Under the pieces are notes generated by a model. That model made no database searches and was not told where the DNA came from. It saw only the letters and a program-made list of their open reading frames with translations. From Lucifuga dentata (Eukaryota > Chordata > Actinopteri > Ophidiiformes > Bythitidae): a stretch of 64,000 bases of DNA. Shown one piece after another: positions 35,579 to 48,500 of this stretch. Where the stretch lies: positions 249,842-313,841 of the forward strand of contig VXCM01001413.1 of assembly GCA_014773175.1 (NCBI GenBank), in the 5' to 3' direction. A program made the translations under genes and the position numbers. Numbering within the stretch: position 1 is the first letter of the stretch; each line of letters starts with the position of its first letter.

Positions 35579-36516
35579 TTAAAGGAGTATACTAGTGATT
35601 TTGTATGTTTGAGTACAATAAACATGCAAAATCACCAACCATTTTCCAGAACATACTACTGGAGCAGTACATTTTAGATTTGTTCCTACATTCCAGGCAG
35701 CCATTGGTTTAGGTTCATCAGAGTATGCAATTACAATCAACTTGTACAGACTAGAAATATGCTTGAGATATGCAATCCATCACAGCGGACCAAATGACGT
35801 TCTTATTTTTTTTATCTTAGTTACTTAAAGGACCATACCGGCCATTTTGCATGTTTGAGCCCAATATATTAAATTTTCATACATGTAACGTTACTGATAA
35901 TCATTTCCCAAAGCATACTACTGGAACGGTGAATTAAAAATGTTTTTCCTACCCTCCAGACTGCCACTGGTTTCAGTTCATTCTGGTACACTATTAAAAA
36001 TCAACTTGCTGATACTTGAAACGTTCTTGGGATAGGTAATCCATCATCACCAACAAGACGTGTATTCAGGTTTCAGAAGTTACGTAATTTTAGCATTTAA
36101 GCACAATAAAAAGCACGGAGTGAATGTATGTTTCCACCGGGGAATATAGTCCCAAAAGAAGACCTACATTTATCAAAAAGTTTAAATGACCGTGACTTCA
36201 TAAGGCTGCATAACTATTAGCAGGCAAAACATCGATTTTTAAGGTGGGTGTATCGCTTGAATATTTGATTTTAACGATTAAGAGATTTTGCAAAATATCA
36301 GGAAAGCTGAAATACGGCTTTATCCTTTGGGAAATGATTGTCAGTAACATAACGTATGAAAATTCAATATATTAGGCTCAAACATGAACAATGGCCAGTA
36401 GTCCTTTAATTTAACCAATCAAACAGAGTTGCACGAAAGAATATTCCATGTCTCTGCCATGGAATATAGTCTGAGGAGAAAACTGATTTTTACAGAGAAA
36501 TTAAAATGACAATCGT
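35579..36516 (+). mobile_element. TTAA-MITE copy split by a nested copy
   Basis: The left part, 35579-35824 (TTAAAGGAGTATACTAGTGA then the family interior), and the right part, about 36410-36516 (GGAATATAGTCTGAGGAGAA, continuing the interior), are separated by the complete copy at 35825-36409. Its own right end runs into a third copy and is not clear. Confidence 0.65.
35825..36409 (+). mobile_element. TTAA-MITE, full-length copy nested in an older copy
   Basis: It begins TTAAAGGACCATACCGGCCA and ends GGCCAGTAGTCCTTTAA. 585 bp and very similar to 33337-33924 (same orientation, nearly the same length). TTAA flanks both sides. Confidence 0.82.
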
Positions 36517-37152
36517 ATTGGTGACCAGTGTTTATGCCTAAGAAATACTTCCTGAATACACGTTATGTTACTGCCAATTATTTTTCAAAACATAAAACTG
36601 TATTTTATTTTGTTGTGTTATTTTGCCAAATTCCCTGAGTTTTCAAAATTAAATTTCAGATGATGCACCCACCTTAAAATTCAATGTTTCTCCTGCTAAT
36701 ATGCACGATTGCAGAAGGCACCATTTAAATTTTTCTGTAAAAGCAGCCTTCACCTTAGGGTTAAGTTAGGGTATACTTTATTGTCCCAAAATTTGTCTTG
36801 GACTACCAGTATATTCCCTGGTGGAGACATACATTTTCATCAGTGTAGCTCCGTGTTGAAACACTTAAATAAACTTTACTTCTACAAAAAAAAAAAAAAA
36901 ANAAAAAAAAAAAAAAAGATTATACGTTGTGTGGTGGATTACTTATCAAGCATGTTTCAGGTCTCTACAGGTTGATTTTTATAGCGTACTGGAATGAACT
37001 AAAACCAAAGGCAATCTGGAAGGTAGGAAAAACAGTTCTAAAAATTTACCACTCCAGTTGCATGTTTTGGAAAATGGTTGGCAGTAATGTCACATGTATG
37101 TAGTTTGTATTATTGACTTTAAACATGCAAAATCATAGGTGTGGTCCTCTAA
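36517..37152 (-). mobile_element. TTAA-MITE copy, inverted, with internal poly-A
   Basis: The interior is the reverse complement of the neighbouring copies (TGATGCACCCACCTTAAAAT, CCTGGTGGAGACATACATTT, GGCAATCTGGAAGGTAGG). It ends near GTGGTCCTCTAA at 37152. It contains a poly-A run 36886-36917 with N at 36902. Confidence 0.68.
36886..36917. repeat. poly-A run with N gap marker
   Basis: A homopolymer with N at 36902, at the same internal position where the copy at 29690-30166 has a short A6 run. Confidence 0.9.
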
Positions 37153-38045
37153 CTAGCTCTTGAACCATCCTGCTCAAGCACTGTCACAGGATTGTTTTCT
37201 TTCGTGCAACAGTACGTGGTAAAATATTCTGACTTCTACTGTGAACGAGCCATCTTGCTCAGTCTAAAGCCAGATTATCTCAACCTGAGAGAACAACCGC
37301 AGGCGAGGGAAGCTGCAGACAGTCTGAAAGGGCTGATAGTGTACCTCTGACACTCTTTATACACTGCTGACATAACTCAATGTTGCCCCCTACTGCTACA
37401 TCACATTCAATACAGATAGATACGCCTCAAAGACCAGAGAACATGTAAATACAGAAAGTCAAATGTGTTGACAGTGGTCATTTTGTGTATCTGATCTTTA
37501 TTCACTCCCCCAATCTCATCTGTGGTTCTTCTACTGCATCTTTTCTCCAAATAGATCATTAAAAGCAAATACAGGACAGATCCTGCCTTCACATATTTCA
37601 TCTCAACAAACAAAACCAATGCTACAAGAATAATCACATCTGAAGGAAAAAAAAAAAAGACATTTCTACAGAGACTCAGACGCACACGGAAACAGCAGGA
37701 GAAGATATGCCAGTTATAGCACAACAGGAGAAAGTGCAAATCAATATGCAGTGAATTCTGGTCTTCAGAAATGTTAACCACAGCTGGAGAGAAGAGGAAA
37801 TCTGCAGCGTTTGCAGCAGGAGATTGAGCAGAATTTATTGAACTATGGCAGACCAGACATGAGGCCAGAGGAGGATTGCAGCAAAGAAAAATGAATAAGA
37901 GAAGCAAGAAAATGATGGGCATCTCGGAGCAAGAATGAGATGTCCACCATCGGCTTTGGACACAGATGAACTTCATCCACACCAGCATGACGGCAATGAC
38001 ACAGCACAGACTGAAGAGAGCTGAACTCATGCGATCAAAGCCATT

Positions 38046-38051
38046 TTTATT
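38046..38051 (-). terminator. man2a2: candidate polyadenylation signal for man2a2
   Basis: TTTATT on the plus strand (AATAAA on the minus), about 1.1 kb past the man2a2 stop. Downstream on the minus strand comes a U/GU-rich stretch (TCTGTGCTGTGTCATTG). Other candidates are at 37498-37503 and 39155-39160; the last is only about 22 nt past the stop codon and is unlikely to be the sole site. Confidence 0.35.
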
Positions 38052-39181
38052 TATGACGAGGATTCCTGCTTTAAGCTAACTCTGATTTTTAGTGGGACCT
38101 TCGAACGAGAAAGGCAATATGATCCTCTCAGATTGATTGATGATGCCTGGCAGGACTATGAATGGTCCCTGATAAAGTCCTCTGTAACCCCACCACACCC
38201 AAACCCTGTGTATGTATGTCCACATACTCTATATACACACGCACACACCGATACATCTGCCATTTGTTATATATGAGGTATAATCTTTGTCTATTCTTCT
38301 ACTGCATACGGTAAAGTACACAACTGACTCCTCCCAGTGAGGAAATAAGAGCAGGAATGATGATGAGGGGATTGAAATGCAACAAAAATGCCATCGTAGA
38401 CCCTCCACGGTTTCCTCATCAGCACACACAGCAGGAGAAAAAGGAAAAGTCTTTGTAGATATGATTAATGATCAGATCAATATAGCACAGTGATCAAAGT
38501 TGGGCTCTTGGGCTCAGACGTAGACAGCTTACAGAGCCATAATTTGGGGCCCTTAGCATGGAAGATGAAGACCACACATTCATTTTGTAAATTTACGCTG
38601 CTGCATTCAGCTCTGTCAAGAAAAAAAAAACGTTCCAGTCAATATCAGATTTATCGGTGCAAAACGAATACCTATGCTGTGTTTCTATTGAGGAAGTCCT
38701 TCATTGCATAAGTTAAAAAAAAAAGAAAAAGAAAAAAACCCATACACCAAATAAAGCTTAAAGTAAAATAAATTGCACTCCGATGCAGCATGAGTTCTAG
38801 GACCCATCATTGGAATATTTACATTCAGTAGTAAGTCCAACATGAAGAAAAGATAGAAAAGGACATTTAATTAAGTTCTTGCAGGGCAGAATTGAATGAG
38901 ATTTCTTTTCCAATAAACGACTGCAATGGAAAAGCAGATGCTCGGGTTTCTTGCTCTCAGAGACACCCACAGTCACAGCTAGCGCCTGCCCCCTGCTGTG
39001 CAGCCAGTCCTCTTACAGTGGAACCTTCTCTGAGCAGTCATGTATGTGGTTCTGCATGTGCACAAGACAAAACAGAGAGAGCCAGACCCTCTCAGCTAGT
39101 CTGTATGTGGCCACCGCGGGCCTGGTTCTTGGTCTGAGTCTGAACCTGCTGGGCTTTATTGCCTCTTTAGTCTGGATGCTT

Positions 39182-39334
39182 CTAGCGCAGTTTGAGCTTG
39201 AAAGAGGAGACCTCCATGGGATCCAGGCTGATGGTGGAGTCATTGGCCAGAGGTGTGCTGGGGTGCATCAGCGTCAGAGACATGGGCTGGAGCAGCTGTA
39301 GTTCCAGATTCCTAAACAGCCCTGACACACTCAA
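39182..39334 (-). CDS. man2a2: man2a2 terminal exon
   Basis: 50 codons plus TAG (39184-39182). Encodes [20 protein letters not shown] through [18 protein letters not shown], matching the LxPMEIxTFRLRL end of mannosidase II proteins. A poly-A run with N (39346-39381, poly-U in the transcript) lies just upstream of its acceptor and forms the polypyrimidine tract. Confidence 0.95.
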   Translation of the reverse strand: MSVSGLFRNLELQLLQPMSLTLMHPSTPLANDSTISLDPMEVSSFKLKLR

Positions 39335-39550
39335 CTGCAGGAGGGAAAAAAAAAAAAAAAAAANAAAAAAAAAAAAAAAAAGCAGGAAGACAAACAGCGT
39401 TGGAAAGAAATACACATTCTGATGCAAGTGGGGAAGATATCAGAAGGAATTTCATCACATATTGCGCATATTGCTAAAAGCACAAACGTCTCTCCTGCAA
39501 AAAGAATTGCGAGCGTGGTCTTAAATACAGCTGCCAGCACATCGCGAAGC

Positions 39551-39581
<31 letters not shown>

Positions 39582-42500
39582 TACTACACTGACCTGTCCT
39601 TGTGTGGTGGTGCAATTGAAGCCCAGATTCTGAGCCTCCAGGCCACAATCTAGCCCAAGACGGTGAAGAATCATGGCTGTGTAGGGAGATGGAGAGTGGG
39701 GATCCTGCTGCTCACACACACATACACACACAAGCAAAGAAGCAACCAGAAAAGACAATGGCAAGCACTGAATATTTACGTTCAGCGTAAACACAACTCA
39801 TTAGTATTGTTTGTTAGATGTCTTTTGTTTGGCTGTAGCTGGTTACCTGACTCTGGATGCTGCGCAGGTTCAGCAGGTGGATATCGCAGGGGAGGGCGGA
39901 CTTGAGGGGAGCGAAGGTTTGCAGTGGAGGGATGCCACGCTTTTTAGGCAGGACAGGCAGAGCCAAGACCTCATGATTCAAGATGGCATTAGTCATGTGA
40001 CTGAGTATAGATGGGAAGCTCGTTGTTCCGCTGTCCATCATCTGAAAGGGGAAAGACAAAAGACGACAGATTGGAGCCGCAGTAAATAAGTGACAATCTA
40101 ATCAGTGCCTCCCCTCTGGATTTAATCACTCATTTGCTATTATTGCACTACTTGACAAACAGTCTACTTAGAAAAACATTCTATTAATTCTAGTCAACAC
40201 AGAGGACTAATTAATTTATACTGGTATTTTTTTATAGCTTTAAACCTGTGGTGATGCAATATGAAACTTTGAATTAAGAGACTGCAATTTTTCAACCACA
40301 ATGCATGATGACTTACTGAACGGAGGTCCACAGCTGGCCAAATAAACTTCATCTAAAGTACTAACAGCAGTTTTAGTAAGAGTCAGATAATAAAACTACA
40401 ACCAGGACCTTCCTTTCTCTGCCAGTGTGCATCCATTTACCTGACAAATGATGTCGTTTGTTACTTTCAGCGCTGCTGTTGTAAAGACGGACTGTTTTGG
40501 CTACAGCTAACAAATTGAGAGAAACAAAAAAAAGAGAACTGGAGCTACAACACTGACTATGAAGCAGCCTAACAAGCATCCTTTCTGTTGCCAAGGCAAC
40601 GTTACCTCTTGAACTCCGTCACTCAAGATTGGGGAGAGGAAAGAATGAAACAGGGAGGAGAGTTTGGCAAAGAAACCATCATGCTGAGCAGAATGAAGTG
40701 AGAAAAAAAGTGTAAAAGAAATTAAGAGTGGAGAGGATAATAAAGAGACAGATGGGGTGGTGATGGGTAACAGAAAAGAGATGAAGAAAGGTGTTAATAA
40801 ACAAAATGAAGGACATAATCTTCCATTCAACAAGCATGCATGGAGCTGTGAGTTTACGCAGATTTACTCCAAGCACAGAAACAGATGCTGTGTGCTGGAA
40901 TTTCTCACACAGGTCTGATATCTCCCTCCACCAGTGTCTGACTGACCTTGTTGCCCATGGATCTCCGCTCTAGCAGCAGTCGGAAGCAGTTGGCTGTCTT
41001 CTTGTTGTCCTTCAGGCCCTGGCCAAGCCCACGATTATCATCCTGCATCAGTCGCCGGTCCATAATCACTTCCAACTGGCCTATGGGAAACAACAACCCA
41101 TATATTTAACATTCAGGCAGTCAATGAAAACAAAACATTTTAAGGCGGTACTCATTTACAAACTGGAGATAGGAGGACACTTTAAACACAAAGGTGAGGG
41201 TATTAATAGTTTTTCTGTCTGTAAGTCTTTTAGGGAAGGCTGTGCATTCAATGAGAACATTCAAATGAAATTAAGTCAAACACAGACCACTCTCAAGGCT
41301 GCTGACCCCCAGTGACTGAGCTGTGTGCAGGGTGAGGCGGTGATTGCTGTCCTGGATGTACACCTGACTGGGCATGGGATAGAAGTTGGCTTGCAAGGGA
41401 AGCTTTAAATAGTGGCGCCGGGGCTGCATCTACAGGAGAGGGAAAGAGAGAAACAAAATAGCTCAGTATAATCAGAAATTCATGGTGTCAGATTGTAAAA
41501 CTAGATGAAGAAATACACAATGTTGCTCTACTGAACTGTTCTACTGACCTGGAAGCCATTGAGGTCTGTGTAGAAGACGTCTCCGCTCTGAATGTCAGTG
41601 ACTAGTCGCATGGCGAGCTCTTTATTAGTCTGATCTCTGATGTCCACCATGGTGGAGATATCTATAGACAAGCCATCCACTCCTGAAAAGACAGAAGCAT
41701 ACTAAGTCAAGTCATGAAGTAATGTATGAAGTTACTGCTGATTTGGTCCAAAATACCACTTGAAAATAATATAGTGAATTATAGAATTACACTGCTGAAA
41801 GTACAAGATAAACAGGGACGCTGTCAGTTGAGAGGAGGCAAAGTACTTAATTGAATTAGAAATTGTTTCCTGTCATATTTTTAATCCTGGCACTTGTACT
41901 GTACCATCTGCTGCCTAAAACAAGCTTGTACAAAACTATTTGAACTTGTTCCACTGTACAGTAATATGTGTGTGTTTACCTGGCACATTGTTTATGCGGA
42001 TGATTTGCTGAAAGTGCTGGTAGTGTGCCACCACCTCCGAGAAGAGGGGCCCCTCCACAACGCGCACCACGGGTGGCTCTTTCTGGTTGTATGGCTGAGA
42101 GCAGAAAGAGTGACAGTTGCATCAAAGTAAATGGTGGAGGGAGACGTCAGGCGGGGAGAAAAAGTGAGCTCCTGTTATCTTTTTATAAAAGAAAGATGAA
42201 GCAGCACCCACGCTGCCCTGAGCTCCCCAGCATGATACAATACACAAGGGAGGTGCAATCAAAGACCTGCGAGAGACAAGTAAACAGCTGCGACAGAGAA
42301 ACCGAGGGAATACCTTCGCTTTCCCATCAGGGAGGAAGAGGTAAGCCCCACTCTTGTCCTTAGACGCGCGAGTGCCGTAGACCATAAACTGTATCTGAAC
42401 CTTCACCTCCTGAGGGTCATCTTTGCACTTGATGCTCTGAAAATGAAATAAGCAGAAAGAAAATCAGACATCATGGAAAAGCAGAAATGGATTGAGTAAA

Positions 42501-45500
42501 TGATACTTCAAACAGGAGGTTTAATTAGCAGCAAGACGTATCGTGTTGACTTTGATCAAAGAGCCACTCTGGGTGAAAATTAAATGACCTCATCTTTAAT
42601 TCCAATTTATCATGGACACGGGAAAAATCAGCAGCTGTTAATCTGAGCGAGATAAAACACTGACCTCCAGCAGGCCAGTGGTTCCAGAGAAACCCAGCGT
42701 GAGAGACTGGCTGTTGATGTAAAAGGTGTGTGGGTCTGCTTGCTGAGAGCGGACGGGCAGGGGGTCAAGGGCCCGAGCACTGACCCCCCGTCCAGACAGC
42801 CTGAGCAGGGTGTCAGAGCGGAGCGTCATGGGGGAGTCGGGAGAGTCATAAATATGGAACACGGCTAAACCCAAGGGTGGAAGACGAACCATGAATGTTG
42901 CCTGGAGAGAGAATTGCAGGGTGGTAGGATAAATGAATAAATGATGGATTATAATTAATCATTAACCCCAATATCCCCTGAGCAATTAATCTCTTACCTC
43001 AAACATCTCTGCGCTCATTTGGCTAGCGGAGCTCCACTGAGCACTCAGCTGCACAGGAACAGTCTGTCCATCCTCAGTGAGCACCCGCACTCTTACCGTG
43101 TTGACCCACACAGTCACTACACACAGTCGCTCCTGCTCAATGGGGTTGAACAGAACCACATACCTAATAGGAAGAGAAGAAATCAGGGGCAAAGAATAAT
43201 GAAGAGGAGTAGTGGAGCAGCAGGCAGGGGATGAGGATGAGGATAATACCTGGGTCCTGCTGGGTCCAGCTCGATTAATGTGCGCTGAGGCAGAGAGTCC
43301 TGAGTGGCCCTCCTGTTATCCTACACAAAGAAAAACACAAGCCATGGGACGTAATGATTACTTCCACAAGACAAGATATGCATGTTTTTCGTCCAATTTA
43401 TTCTGCATTGTGAGAAAATCCCTCGATGTTTCCTCTCACCGTCTCCAGGAAAGGCTCCGTCTGGTAGAAACGATAAAACTCTTTATTCTTCATCACCAAG
43501 AAATGAGCGGCATTGATGATTATTCTCTTCAGGCCGATAAGTGAGCGCAATAACCTGGGAGGAAGCAGGAAGAATCAATGACTCAGCCTCAGTGGAAATC
43601 TTGCGGTTTGTTTTAAAGTACTGAAAAGGCAGGAAAAGCTTAAAAGGATTCAGAAGTAACACTTGGGCCAGAAGTTCTTTAGATTATTAAGTATTAAGAG
43701 AAAGAGGAAAGGTTATAATGCTCTCAAAAATCCTTACTTGGTGCCATAGTCTGTGACAACATTCTCCTTTGCAGTACCCGTGATGGCATCATGATGCTGG
43801 AAAAGGCCAACAGACCGCCGTGCATCGACCAGGAGGGCGTAATCTGAGACTGGGTAACGTCCTTCCATGCCTGCATGCCGAGCGTTCGCAACAGCCAGGC
43901 TGTAGAGGATCTCAGCCCCTCTGAAGAACATTAACAGGCAATTTAAGTAAAACGACAACAACTTTGCTCAGTCAGCTAAAGATGTGTTCATGAGTATTCT
44001 GTTCTCAAACTTGGATTGCTGTCATTACATAACTAGACAACAACCTTACTTCAGTTTAGCATTTTTGTGTCCTTTTGTAGAGTTGGGAATAGCTTACATA
44101 TGATGTAAACCAAAGCCATCAAAAGCATAATCTGTTTTGTATTTTAGTTTTTGGACATGTAGCTTTATTTTGATTGCTTACATAAGTAGAGAAGAGACCA
44201 GAGAGAGATTATGAACCCTGAAATAGATGTCATAGCTGCATGGTGTGTGTTTTTAATTAAACAAGCCACTCCTACATCTGGTTTGCAATGCAAAAAATAG
44301 AACACCACAAAACAAAAACAAAAGTGCATTTGCACAGCTCCCTCGTTCTCATAATATACTAATAATCAGCACAAAGTAGTTGAGGCAGTGTGTTTTCTGC
44401 TATCAAATATGAAATATTGCTGACATATCCCAGGTTCAGTGAAGTGTCGGTAAATCTCAACCTGAGGTGTGACTCCACCACACGATCCAGGCTCTTGTAA
44501 AATGGCCGAGAGGTGAAATAGCCGGTCCAGTAGTGGTCCTCGCGGTCTGCATAGGCAAAGAAATCTCCACTAAGCACTGGGAAGTCTGTGGGTCTGGATC
44601 CCGGTGCCACTCCATTTGCTTTGTACACGGCACTGAAGTAGTCTGTGAGAGTCCCAAACTGAGCCTGGACAAGCAGGCAGAGACAGGTGAGATGTGCAGT
44701 TGTATAGAATCATACACAAACATGGCTGAACAAAGCAGAAAAAAAGCTTTGTTATGCATATCTACATTTCATCTTCTAGCAATTTATAAATGTCTAGTTG
44801 AGAGGTTTTTTTCCCATCAGCAGTTAAAATAGAAGTTGGGCTACTTTCTACAACGTGTACAGGTGCAACACAATTTGTGACAACTGATAAATTAACTTCT
44901 TACCTGTACATGCATTTCAGAGTGAGAATTCATGTAGTCAAAAAGCTTCTGGTAGTTCATGTACTGCTGATCCCACTCCAAGGCCTTGTCATAGCGGAAG
45001 TCATCTCCTAATGGTACAAGAAGCACTTTGCTGCGGTAGAGCTTGGACTTTTTACGATACTGATCCAGTAGCAGTTGTGCCCTGTTTAAGAAAGACATGA
45101 GAGGAAAAGAAGGAGAATAAGAAGGGCAAATTTCTTGGCATCCAAAATGTGCTGTTTTGCATATGCCAGTCGTCTAGGAAATTACAATGACCTTGGAAAG
45201 AGTTACTTTCCATTAGCCACTGAATTATGTCTTCTGGAAGGTTCTACAGTTGCCTAAAAGCTGAGCACAGTGACTGCAGGACTGCAGTCTGAATCTGTTT
45301 CTCTCCCTTCACCTACTTAGGCTGTCAGTTGTTATTGCTTAGATTATTCTTTTGGAACTCATTTCCAACATTAATAAAAACTAAACAAATAAAATTTGGA
45401 CTATGTAACCATCTGGATAGACCTACAGTTGCCACTTTTGCACCGTGACAGGCCTACAGAGGGAAGTCTACCCCCACACACACACGCAAGCTCACGCCAC

Positions 45501-48500
45501 GCACACCACGCCTCACCTCTCTGCTACATTGCTCTCCACCACAGCTTTCGGTGGAACTTTCCACGGGCAGTTTATCCGACCACCTGGTAACCTCTTGAAG
45601 TCAAACTGGCAGCAGACCTTGGGGTCGGGCCCACAGGTGTGAGGTACATCATAGCTGTAGAATGGCATCATGTGGCAAAAGATATCCGTGCTTGATGCTG
45701 GATCTGGCAAACATAATATTAAAAAAAAAAAACACTGCCTTGAGCGACAAAAACCATGAGATCATAGAAAGATGAGATGCTAATGTCAATAGCCTAAAAT
45801 GGCCAAAATGGAATAGATCCCCAACATGGCTATGAATGCTATGAAGAACTAGTGGTGCTTACTTTCAAAGGCCACAAAGACATGCCTGACTCATTGAAAA
45901 AAGAAGTCTAACACATAAGCACGAGTTGGATGCTGTTTTTGGCTCTCGCACACTCACCCCAGGCCTGCCTCCACATGAACTCCAGGCTGCGTGTTGAGGC
46001 AAAGTGTTTTTTGATGGAATAGTGGACTCTCTGGATCAGCATACTGGTCAAATTGGCCCTCTTCAGCAGAAAGGGCATCGTAGCACTGTGACCAAAGGGA
46101 TCTACTGCCCACCCACTGCGAGGAGTTATACCTTAGAAAGCGTGGGAAGGCGATATTTCAGGTTTACATTGAGATAAAGGAATGAAAGCATTCTTTTTTT
46201 TAAAGCTATTCTCCTGCAGGTAGGGCATGGTTGTAAAAAGTGTTTTATCACCCACTGAGTAAGAAACTACACCTAATGCATACAAGATGAAAGGTTCAGG
46301 TTTCACCTTCAGGCTCTGAAAAGACTTGTATTCTTTTAACTTTGTTCTCTAGTACAGACTTAAATATAGCTGGAGAAGGTGAGAGAAAAACAACTCCCAG
46401 ACGGCAGACTGTTAAACCTTTAAGCAGATTTAGATTTGTTTTGGGCTTTTTTTTTTAATAAGGATCAGTGAGTGAAGAATAACTTCTGATGTATTCTGTA
46501 CCTAGATTCCTCTCCAGCCACTGATGTCCTTCAATGAGCTGGTCTAGCATGGCAAAATAGTGAGTATTAGCTTCATCTGTCATCACCCAGCCTCCTGTTA
46601 CAATCTCTAGTTGTCCTCCAAGGATCAGCCTGTTGAAAGGAGAGGATTTAGAAAGCAAGGTGAGGATAATCCAGTTCTACAGTGGGAGGGTTCACATCAA
46701 CCAGGTAACAAGCTATTTTCAGAACATCTATCTGACAGTAAATACTCGCTACTCTCTAAGATACTTAAGACCAACAGTCATCGCAGAAATTGCCTGACTA
46801 ATCCCATGCCAGTCCTTTGCTAAGCGTTGACTCACTTTCGCATGGCCTCCTGCTTCTGTGCATCTGCAGTCTCCCACCACTTAGAGAAAAATGAAATCTC
46901 AGACCAGATGAACTTCCTGCGCGGATCCTCGGCCAGCTTCACCACCATGTTGTTAAAAATGTGCTGCGTCTGGTCCGTGAAGTACTTATCAAACGTTTTG
47001 ATCCAACCTGTCAAGATATGCAGGTGAAGCTAAGCAATTTCCCCACAAGTTAGCAGATGGACAAGACACAGCGAAATGAAAAATGTCTGAAACAATACAC
47101 TGCTAACCACATCATCCAGCCTGCTGCTGCCAAGACAAGCAGACACATCAGTAAAAGACACAATGCTGTGGGAAAAGTTCCACAAAATTAATATTCATGT
47201 TTTATTTTAGTGAAGCTGCTACCATCGGAAAGCTCACGCACATTTCACAGAGACCAAAGCTGCACATCAGTAAAGCACTAAATCATCAACATTATTAAAT
47301 GCTGAATCATAATCAAAGCCTTTCAATGGTCAGATGAGCTAGAGACAGCATTGTCAGAGATGGTCTGTCCACCCACATTGACAGGAGGCAGCGTTGCTAT
47401 TGATTGCATCTATCAACACTGCAGTTCTCTCATTGTCAGACTGACTTACCTGAAGTGGGCGAAAACCACAAAATCCCCTTTAAGAGAAAGAAGCGAATTA
47501 CCAGTAAACTGACCTTCAGTGAGAGCTGGCAATGCCATTTCTGGTTGCAATATCTCACTTTGATATGATGCTCAAATAAAGGGAAAATGTATTTACGACA
47601 CTGTGAACACAGAATTCTGCTCAGTATTACTTGGGATAACCTCACAGCAGAGTTTAATCGAATGCTAGTTCAAATGAAGCCTCTTCCTGTAACTGATGGA
47701 CAAAGTTTGCAGGTCTCTGCAACCTGTCAACATTTCAATAACTGTCAGGTTAGCAAGATTGTGGCAGGCTGGTAAAATGTACTTAATGGAATTGTCAGTC
47801 ACAAATCAAATCTCAGCCATTCAAACCTAAAAATAGGTACAGGTTCCTAATGCTAATATCTTTCTAATTCCATTGTTTGTGCGTAAGCCGTCAATCATGT
47901 TAGTATTATGCTAATAATAATGACAAGGAAGTGATCAAATTTTGAAGGATTTCTGCACCTCTAATGTTACCCTCCCAATGTGGTTAGGACCCCAGCAGCT
48001 GGTTCTTATCTTTCAATACAGACAAGAGACTACTAGTTACCTCCTTAATGGAATCGATACACTGTAGGCAACAAACGACAGGAATGACAAGAACAACAAG
48101 ATGAGTTGCCCCGTGTGATGGCTGGCTTAGACACCCAGCAGGCAATGCACAAGGTTCCAGTGCAAATTGCTTGGCAAAAGATGGTTGCCATAAACAAACA
48201 ATTAACAACACCCCTACCCAAGTTCGACACATATACAAATACATTAAACACAAAACTTACAGAACTTTATTTTGCACATATCAACTTTAAAAGTACATGC
48301 CTGTAAAATCATTCTTCTATGTTTTCACAATATTTAAATCAAATCACATAAAAAGGCACGGTCTTTCCTAGAATGTGATTGTAATTCAGATTCGAATAAT
48401 GGCAGAAAGGGCAATGGTTTCACGTGATACATATTGGTATTAGTGACTAAGCAGTATGCCGCTAGCTAGATAATGTAGCATCGATGTTCCTTTGTCATAA

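Larger units (their letters stand above)
33075..39181. other. convergent 3' interval between furin and man2a2
   Basis: Holds furin 3' UTR sequence (extent unknown; a candidate AATAAA at 35386-35391 is followed by GT-rich sequence), a cluster of TTAA-MITEs (33337-33924 and 35579-37152) and man2a2 3' UTR on the minus strand. No fes-like exon (F-BAR, SH2 or tyrosine kinase) was recognised. The longest frame is a 207-codon hydrophobic one on the minus strand at 37407-38030. Confidence 0.7.

Noticed and set aside
39155..39160. AATAAA on the minus strand 22 nt past the man2a2 stop
   Set aside because: It would give an almost absent 3' UTR; more distal signals with GU-rich downstream sequence look better.
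33075..39181. A fes gene expected from human gene order
   Set aside because: No F-BAR, SH2 or kinase motif seen in any listed frame.
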